From CAZADH01 sp964483805 (GTDB taxonomy: Bacteria; Muiribacteriota; Ozemobacteria; Ozemobacterales; Ozemobacteraceae): 10,506 nucleotides of DNA. Below the pieces are notes generated by a model. That model saw only the letters and a program-made list of their open reading frames with translations, made no database searches and had not been told where the DNA came from. The position numbers were made by a program, and so were the translations under genes. Where the stretch lies: the NCBI GenBank assembly GCA_964483805.1, contig CAZADH010000222.1:1-10506 (forward strand). Reading direction: 5' to 3'. Below are positions 5,697 to 10,506 of the stretch, piece after piece. The number at the start of each line of letters is the position of its first letter. Within the stretch, counting starts at the first letter, position 1.

Positions 5697-6487
5697 GTTC
5701 GACCCTGCGCGACCGACTCCGCCCGGTTTTCGCGATTGCCCGCAACACGTTCGCCCAGGGCCTGCATGCCCGGGTGTATTCGATTGTATTGTTCTATGCG
5801 ATTGCCCAGGTCTTCTTTCTGGCCATCACGGCGCAGGGCGAGTCGGCCTTTCGCGACCGCCTGGCCATCGACGCGGGCCTGGCCATGGTGCGACTGTTCG
5901 GCCTGATTCTCGTGATCTTCACCACTCTGCCGCTGTTCGCCACCGAACGCGAACGTCATACATTGCATGCGATGCTGGCCATGAATCTCGGACGCGGCAC
6001 CATCGTCATCGGGTTGTATCTTGGCGTCGTTGCCATCCTGACCGCCGTCTACCTGATCATGACCGCCATCTTCGCGGCGCTGATCACGCTGGCCGGGTTC
6101 GATGTCACCGTCTTGATTTTGCGCTGCCTGCTGTTGGTGTTCTGGGAACTGACCGTGCTCGCGGCGGTCACGTTGTGCTGCTCGGTCATCGGTGGCTTCT
6201 TCGTGGCCCTGCTGCTCACGCTGTTCGCCTACGCGCTGGGCAACCTGACCTTCTCGGTGCACTTCTTTCTCGACGAGACCGGCTCCGGGCCTCTGTTCTG
6301 GCTGGTGGCCACCATCTACTACCTGCTGCCCAACTTCGGCCTGTTCGACCTGAAAGACATCGCGTTGAGTCAACACGGCTTCCCCTGGGATTACGACCTG
6401 ACCGCCGCCGTCTACGCGCTGGCGCTCGTCGTGGTCATCAACCTCATCGCCGTCACCATCGCCGAACGCAACGACATCGAGGGCTGA
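5693..6487 (+). CDS. ABC-2 type transporter permease
   Basis: The 264-residue membrane protein forms the channel partner of the preceding ATPase. It begins with an amphipathic stretch (RPVFAIARNTFAQGLHARV, about 11-29), the interface-helix pattern of ABC-2 permeases. Hydrophobic segments follow near 28-46, 61-82, 104-134, 139-165, 166-192, 200-215 and 237-256. Between the second and third lies ATERERHTLHAMLAM (83-97), which corresponds to the conserved coupling loop where many relatives have E+-(K/R)RTI then LLS-P-xR; here it is diverged. GAGGAG is 8 nt before the ATG and the start overlaps the ATPase stop by 4 bases. Export rather than import is inferred from the ABC-2 class and the absence of a substrate-binding protein. 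The substrate cannot be read from the sequence. Confidence 0.85.
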   Translation: MSSTLRDRLRPVFAIARNTFAQGLHARVYSIVLFYAIAQVFFLAITAQGESAFRDRLAIDAGLAMVRLFGLILVIFTTLPLFATERERHTLHAMLAMNLGRGTIVIGLYLGVVAILTAVYLIMTAIFAALITLAGFDVTVLILRCLLLVFWELTVLAAVTLCCSVIGGFFVALLLTLFAYALGNLTFSVHFFLDETGSGPLFWLVATIYYLLPNFGLFDLKDIALSQHGFPWDYDLTAAVYALALVVVINLIAVTIAERNDIEG

Positions 6488-6495
6488 ACCGCCCG

Positions 6496-6522
6496 GAGGC
6501 CGGCCAGCCCGTCGCCGGCCTC
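6496..6522. terminator. 9-bp GC hairpin between convergent genes, possible bidirectional terminator
   Basis: GAGGCCGGC (6496-6504) and GCCGGCCTC (6514-6522) are perfect reverse complements around a 9-nt loop. The hairpin lies in the 46-bp gap between the permease stop and the end of the convergent histidine kinase gene, as expected for a shared terminator. Neither side has a T-tract, so a canonical intrinsic terminator is not proven; the stem could instead protect 3' ends. Confidence 0.55.
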
Positions 6523-6533
6523 GCTCGACCGCA

Positions 6534-8684
6534 CTAGCGGGGCGACGCCAACACCTGGCGTACCGTGTCAGACAACTGGCGAATCGTGAACGGTTTCTGC
6601 AAGAACACCCCGGTGCCGTCAGCAAGACCCTCACCACCGAGAACGTCCGCCGCATATCCGGAGATATAAATACACCGTATGTCTTCCCTGATTTGGCGAA
6701 CCTGGGTCACCAGTTCACGACCGTTCATTTCCGGCATGACGCAGTCGGTAATCAGCAGGTCAATCGGACCGGCGGTGCCTCGCACCACTTCGAGCGCCTG
6801 GCGGGGCGACCGCGTCGCCAACACATTGTAGCCCAGTTCACTCAACAGCGCCTGTGTGAAGGCCAACAACGACGACTCGTCCTCCACCACCAGGATGGTG
6901 GCATGGCCATCGGCCCTCTCGACGGCGACCGGGGTTTCGGTCGTTGCCGTCTCGGCGCCGACATGCCGCGGAAAGGCAAGCGCAAACGTCGTTCCTGTCC
7001 CCGGCTCACTGTCGACCTTGATGAAACCTTGGTTCTGCTGGACCACCCCGTGCACCACGGCCAGGCCAAGCCCGGTCCCTTTGCCCACTTCCTTGGTGGT
7101 AAAGAACGGCTCGAAAATCCGGGCCGCGATCTCCTGATCTATGCCTTTGCCGGTATCGGCTACCGTCAATATGACGTATTCACCTGCCGCCATTCCTGGC
7201 CAGGGCTCCTCCACGCCGGGACCGTCGGTCCGCGCCGGGGGCCGTGCCACGGGACCCATCGAGGCATTGCGCGTCGCGATGCGGATGGTGCCATGCCCCG
7301 TGATCGCATCGCGGGCGTTGATGACCAGATTGGTCAGCAATTGATCGAGATGGGTCGGATCGAGCCGCACCAATCCCAGTGACGGCTCCGGGCACACCAC
7401 CAGATCGATGCCCTCGCCGATCAGCCGACGCAGCATCTCGACAATGCCCGTGAGCGCCTCATTGAGGTCGATGACCTTGGGCGTCACCGTCTGCTTGCGG
7501 GCAAAGGCCAGCAACTGACGGGTGAGCTCCGCCGAACGGCGCGCTGCCAGCAGAATCTCTCGCAGACTTGCAGCCACGCGTTGGTCTTGCGGCAACCCCG
7601 GCAACGACATCTCGGCATGACCAATGATGACACTGAGCATGTTATTGAAGTCGTGCGCCACGCCGCCGGCAAGACGCCCCACCGACTCCATTTTCTGGGC
7701 TTGCAGCAACTGGGCTTGCAGATTCTCCTTCTCGGTCTGCGCCCGCCGCCGTTCGTTGTTGTCGGTGATCATGGCCAGGGATCCCTGAAACCGCCCGGCC
7801 TCATCGATAAACGCCGTCGCCGAAACGATCGCCCAAACGGGGTGCCCGTCCTTGTGCCGAAAGCGGCGCTCGTACATGCCGTGGCGCCCTTCGCGCCGAC
7901 TGTTCATCTGCTCGCCATGGTCGCCCAGATCTTCGGCAAACAGGAACGATTCGACGGTGCGGCCGACCATGTCGTCGGGGGTGTACCCGAGCAAAGCGGC
8001 ACAATACGGATTCACCCAGGTGGTGACGTGGTCGGCATTCATGGTCCAGATGCCTTCCTGCGCCGTATCGATGATCCGCCGGTACTGTTGTTCGGCTGCC
8101 CGCACGGCAGCCTCCGACGCCTGCCGCGTCTCCTGATCGAGGTAGAACAGGCTGATCAACCAGGTCGCCGCCGGGTAGAAGAGCATCACCGGCACACCGA
8201 TCTCGGCGAGCACCTCGTACGACCGACCGCCCGGGAGGTTGAACATCAGCAGCAGCATCACCACGTGCACGACCACCCCGAACGCAAAGAGATGCAGCGG
8301 GCCAACCCACGTCGGACGCGAGCGACGCAGCCAGTGATAGGCAACTCCGAGTATGGCCGACGCCACCGCCACACTGATTCCCACCCACATACCGGGGCCA
8401 CCGAGCCATACGCGGTATGACACACAAATCGCCAATGCGACGGCGGCGACGCGCACGCCGCCAAAGAGACCGGCAACGCCGAGGATGATCGACCGGCCGT
8501 CGAAGATCAGCCCGGGTGAAAAGACCAGCGGCGTCATCATGCCGATCACCGTCGCTCCACCGTAGAGCGCCCCCGAGACGACCTGCCGCGCCAGGGAGGC
8601 ACGCTCCCACTGCCGCAGAATCCGGTCATGAATCACCGCCAGCGTAATCAGCAGGGCAATGTTCTGGAGCAGCGGCAGATACAT
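6534..8684 (-). CDS. Hybrid sensor histidine kinase: 5TMR-LYT membrane sensor, PAS, HisKA, HATPase, receiver
   Basis: The 716-residue membrane kinase has about six hydrophobic segments in residues 1-183. The stretch SPGLIFDGRSIILGVAGLFG (56-75) plus the following helices matches the 5TM-5TMR_LYT sensor domain of LytS-like kinases. A short coiled linker leads to a PAS domain (about 200-310) ending in a coiled segment (311-332). The dimerisation domain has the H-box GGVAHDFNN with phospho-acceptor His344. The ATPase domain has the N-box Asn456, G1 DTGKGI (510-515), F-box FEPFF (524-528) and G2 GKGTGLGL (534-541). A receiver follows: acidic Glu601-Asp602, phospho-acceptor Asp647, Ser675 and Lys697. 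All catalytic residues are intact. A GAGG lies 10 nt before the ATG. There is no Hpt domain or DNA-binding regulator nearby, so its output is encoded elsewhere. The signal is unknown; LytS-type sensors often respond to the envelope or to small metabolites. Confidence 0.93.
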   Translation of the reverse strand: MYLPLLQNIALLITLAVIHDRILRQWERASLARQVVSGALYGGATVIGMMTPLVFSPGLIFDGRSIILGVAGLFGGVRVAAVALAICVSYRVWLGGPGMWVGISVAVASAILGVAYHWLRRSRPTWVGPLHLFAFGVVVHVVMLLLMFNLPGGRSYEVLAEIGVPVMLFYPAATWLISLFYLDQETRQASEAAVRAAEQQYRRIIDTAQEGIWTMNADHVTTWVNPYCAALLGYTPDDMVGRTVESFLFAEDLGDHGEQMNSRREGRHGMYERRFRHKDGHPVWAIVSATAFIDEAGRFQGSLAMITDNNERRRAQTEKENLQAQLLQAQKMESVGRLAGGVAHDFNNMLSVIIGHAEMSLPGLPQDQRVAASLREILLAARRSAELTRQLLAFARKQTVTPKVIDLNEALTGIVEMLRRLIGEGIDLVVCPEPSLGLVRLDPTHLDQLLTNLVINARDAITGHGTIRIATRNASMGPVARPPARTDGPGVEEPWPGMAAGEYVILTVADTGKGIDQEIAARIFEPFFTTKEVGKGTGLGLAVVHGVVQQNQGFIKVDSEPGTGTTFALAFPRHVGAETATTETPVAVERADGHATILVVEDESSLLAFTQALLSELGYNVLATRSPRQALEVVRGTAGPIDLLITDCVMPEMNGRELVTQVRQIREDIRCIYISGYAADVLGGEGLADGTGVFLQKPFTIRQLSDTVRQVLASPR

Positions 8685-8808
8685 GCAGACACGACCTCAT
8701 CGACATCCAGGTTCGCAGGACCGGGCCAATGACGATGTTATCACCAATCGGCACCCACACCCAAACACCCGGATTGGCACGCGCGCCCTGACCGCGGTAA
8801 GATGCGCC
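8685..8808. promoter_or_regulatory. Divergent intergenic region of the histidine kinase and M16 peptidase genes
   Basis: The 124-bp gap should hold promoters for both genes. On the minus strand TTGGGT and TAACAT, 18 nt apart, form a weak -35/-10 pair ahead of the kinase. CCAATC (8744-8749) and GATTGG (8772-8777) form a 6-bp inverted repeat with a 22-nt spacer that overlaps this region and could be an operator. No strong sigma70 promoter is visible for the peptidase gene, whose ATG has only GGTAAG upstream as a weak ribosome site. Confidence 0.3.
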
Positions 8809-10125
8809 ATGCTCGATCCCAGCCGCCTGTTTCCTTCGTGTCGTGTTACCGCGCTGCCCAACGGCCTGACCGTCGTGTTCGCGCCCATCGAGGCGCCCGC
8901 GGTCGGCGTCACCCTCGCCGTCCGCTGCGGCCCCGCCTTCGAGCGGCCCCGCGACGCGGGGATCGCGCACTTCCTCGAACACATGCTGTTTCGCGGCATC
9001 CCCACCGCGCCGACCTCGACGCTGCTCGCCCGGCAACTCGATGCCATCGGCGCCGACGCCAACGCCGCGACGTCGAGCGACCTCACCATGCTCTGGCACA
9101 AACTGCTGCCGGAGCATCTGGCCGAAGGCCTGGCGTTGCTCTACGCGATGGTTACCGAACCCGAACTGACCGACCTCGAGACCGAGCGACAGATCGTCCT
9201 CGAAGAACTCGGCGAGGAACTCGACGAGCGGGGCCGCCTGATCGCCATCGACCAACTGGCCGCCGCGGTGTTGTTTGGCAAGCACCCGTACGCCCGGCCG
9301 ATTCTCGGCACTGCTGCAGCCCTGCAACGGTTCACCGCCGCCGATCTGCGTCGGCAACTGCGCACCTGCTATCGCCCCGGCAATGCGGTGCTCATCGTTT
9401 CGGGCCGCTTCGACCGGCGCACCGCCGAGCGGGCGGTCAAGGCCTCGTTCGGCCGCTGGCAGGAACCCGACGACTTGCCGTTGCCGGTGGTGCCTGCCAC
9501 CGTTCCCGAATACACCGGACCCCAGGTGCACCGTGTATTTACAGGCGGGCGCAGCCAGGTCCTGGTGCGACTTTCGTGCCGTGGCCATGCCTGCACCAGC
9601 CGGGCCCATGAACACGAGAAGGCGCTCTGGCGCTTGCTCGACAGCGGCCCCAGCTCGCCCCTGCGCCGCGTGCTCCAAGAAGAACAGGGGTTCTGCTACA
9701 CACTCGGCACCGATCTCGACGTTTACGAACAGGGCAGCGCCCTGCACATCGACCTGACCCTGCACCCCGACCGGCTGCAGGCCGGTATCGGCGCGCTGCT
9801 CGACATGCTGGGCCAGCGCGTGCGCCACGGCATTCCCCGCGACGAATGCGACTGGATGGCCCAGCAGTACGCCAAAGAAAAGCGCTTCGCCGCGCAAGAC
9901 CTGTGGGACTACCCGACCATCGTCGGCCTACGCGCGCTCGGCAAGCACCCCCGCCAATTCAGCGACGACTTCGCCGACGTTCTCGACCTCACCCCGGCCG
10001 CCCTCACGCGCACCGCGCGCCGCCTGCTGCGCCCCGACAACCTGCTCTTGACCATTGTCGGGCCCGTGCCGGCACGCCAGGTCGAGCCGCTGCGCAAGCT
10101 TCTTGCGGATTTTCCCGGCCGTTGA
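8809..10125 (+). CDS. M16 family zinc metallopeptidase (insulinase/pitrilysin clan, M16B-like)
   Basis: The 438-residue protein has the inverted zinc motif HFLEH (His54, catalytic Glu57, His58) and a downstream Glu133 in ERQIVLEELGEEL, the third zinc ligand about 75 residues on, as in the family. The C-terminal half keeps SSPLRRVLQEEQGFCYTLG (282-300), where Arg286 and Tyr297 are the substrate-binding Arg/Tyr pair. Two homologous halves (about 10-215 and 235-435) fill the usual 400-450 residues of single-chain M16B peptidases, which work as dimers on short unfolded peptides or signal peptides. No signal peptide is present, so a cytosolic location is expected, unlike many periplasmic proteobacterial relatives. 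No inactive partner subunit is encoded next to it, so a homodimer is likely. The physiological substrate is unknown. Confidence 0.93.
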   Translation: MLDPSRLFPSCRVTALPNGLTVVFAPIEAPAVGVTLAVRCGPAFERPRDAGIAHFLEHMLFRGIPTAPTSTLLARQLDAIGADANAATSSDLTMLWHKLLPEHLAEGLALLYAMVTEPELTDLETERQIVLEELGEELDERGRLIAIDQLAAAVLFGKHPYARPILGTAAALQRFTAADLRRQLRTCYRPGNAVLIVSGRFDRRTAERAVKASFGRWQEPDDLPLPVVPATVPEYTGPQVHRVFTGGRSQVLVRLSCRGHACTSRAHEHEKALWRLLDSGPSSPLRRVLQEEQGFCYTLGTDLDVYEQGSALHIDLTLHPDRLQAGIGALLDMLGQRVRHGIPRDECDWMAQQYAKEKRFAAQDLWDYPTIVGLRALGKHPRQFSDDFADVLDLTPAALTRTARRLLRPDNLLLTIVGPVPARQVEPLRKLLADFPGR

Positions 10126-10145
10126 CATACGACATACACCGTATG
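10126..10145. repeat. 6-bp inverted repeat CATACG / CGTATG just after the M16 gene
   Basis: CATACG (10126-10131) and CGTATG (10140-10145) are perfect reverse complements with an 8-nt spacer, starting directly after the peptidase stop codon. An overlapping TTGACA (10122-10127) matches the -35 consensus, but the only -10-like hexamer (TATGCA, 10142-10147) is 14 nt away, too close. It may be a small operator for the aminotransferase gene. No T-tract follows, so it is not a terminator. Confidence 0.35.
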
Positions 10146-10250
10146 CATCCTTGGCTTTGCTTCAGCACCTGCGCACTCCGAGTCATGAGCGGAGCAATGG
10201 TGCGCCAGATGCCGAGACCAGATATCGCCGTGGTTGAACGGTAGCCGCCC

Positions 10251-10506
10251 ATGACTTTGCCCATCAACCCGCTTCTGCAACGCACGGCGTTCCCGGGCAT
10301 CGCCGAGATCAACGCTCTGGCGGCGCAACGCCGGGCCGCCGGCCGTACGCTGGTCAACTTCGGCCAGGCAGTGCCCGACTACCCTCCTCCCGAGGATGCC
10401 GTGGCCCGGGTTGCCGCGGCTTTGGCCAACCCCGATACCCACTGCTACACCCCCGACCCGGGTCTGCCCGAGCTGCGCGAGCGCTGGGCCGCCGTGCTGC
10501 ACCAGC
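10251..10506 (+). CDS. PLP-dependent fold-type I aminotransferase, N-terminal part (partial, 3' end beyond right edge)
   Basis: The visible 85 residues read as the N-terminus of a class I/II aminotransferase. After an amphipathic lead (INPLLQRTAFPGIAEINALA), LVNFGQAVPDYPPPEDAV (about 34-51) matches the dI-LgqGePDf-tP motif, and YTPDPGLPELRE (66-77) matches the Y(T/S)-x-G-x-xELR motif that shapes the active-site entrance. These enzymes transfer an amino group between an amino acid and a 2-oxo acid with pyridoxal phosphate. The catalytic lysine and the substrate specificity region are outside the window, so the substrate cannot be named. An in-frame TAG at 10242 fixes ATG 10251 as the start; the ribosome site is weak. 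It follows the M16 gene after 125 bp and may be in its own unit. Confidence 0.82.
   Translation, partial: MTLPINPLLQRTAFPGIAEINALAAQRRAAGRTLVNFGQAVPDYPPPEDAVARVAAALANPDTHCYTPDPGLPELRERWAAVLHQ

Noticed and set aside
5450..6655. 401-codon minus-strand open frame opposite the ABC permease
   Set aside because: The translation is Gln/Arg/Asp/Gly-rich without domain signals; the plus-strand permease has clear membrane helices and a coupled start.
6671..6682. ATACACCGTATG shared between the kinase gene and the intergenic palindrome near 10134
   Set aside because: The kinase copy is inside a conserved receiver-domain coding region (around IRCIYISG), so it is most likely coincidence.
8626..9897. 423-codon minus-strand open frame opposite the M16 peptidase
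   Set aside because: The peptidase on the plus strand has intact HxxEH, Glu and Arg/Tyr motifs; the antisense frame has none.

Overview
The window is a high-GC bacterial chromosome segment, gene-dense and with no RNA gene, CRISPR array, phage gene or complete insertion sequence that I can see. A lipoprotein with a clear lipobox, periplasm-facing membrane proteins and a LytS-type hybrid histidine kinase point to a Gram-negative (diderm) bacterium. Strong bias to G/C-ending codons and several weak Shine-Dalgarno sites are consistent with an environmental lineage such as a deltaproteobacterial, planctomycete-like or related candidate phylum. The sequence alone does not fix the phylum.

Layout from left to right. 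(1) Positions 1-819, minus strand: 5' part of a multi-pass membrane protein of the lysylphosphatidylglycerol synthase TM / UPF0104 type, running off the left edge. (2) Positions 820-1076: divergent intergenic region with a bulged stem-loop. (3) Positions 1077-2540: a lipoprotein whose C-terminal two thirds is a tandem duplication of an NTF2/SnoaL-like domain. (4) Positions 2541-2706: a structured repeat element (23-nt-period direct repeats, a 14-bp inverted repeat with one mismatch and a 9-bp tandem duplication) just upstream of (5) 2707-3531, a trehalose-6-phosphate phosphatase (OtsB type). (6) Positions 3595-6487: four tightly packed plus-strand genes forming an apparent ABC-2 export operon: a membrane-anchored TPR protein, a small protein with two hydrophobic segments, an ABC ATPase and an ABC-2 permease. 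(7) Positions 6488-6533: a hairpin between convergent genes. (8) Positions 6534-8684, minus strand: a hybrid sensor histidine kinase (5TMR-LYT, PAS, HisKA, HATPase, receiver). (9) Positions 8809-10125: a cytosolic-looking M16 zinc peptidase. (10) Positions 10251 to the right edge: start of a PLP-dependent fold-type I aminotransferase.

How the genes may work together: the ATPase and permease form the core of an exporter, and the TPR and small membrane proteins are encoded so tightly with them that they are probably dedicated accessory subunits. The phosphatase 63 bp upstream may be co-transcribed, but no trehalose-phosphate synthase is present. The histidine kinase has its own transcription unit with no partner regulator in view. 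The least explained items are the two accessory proteins of the ABC operon, the duplicated-domain lipoprotein, and the structured repeat at 2548-2629.
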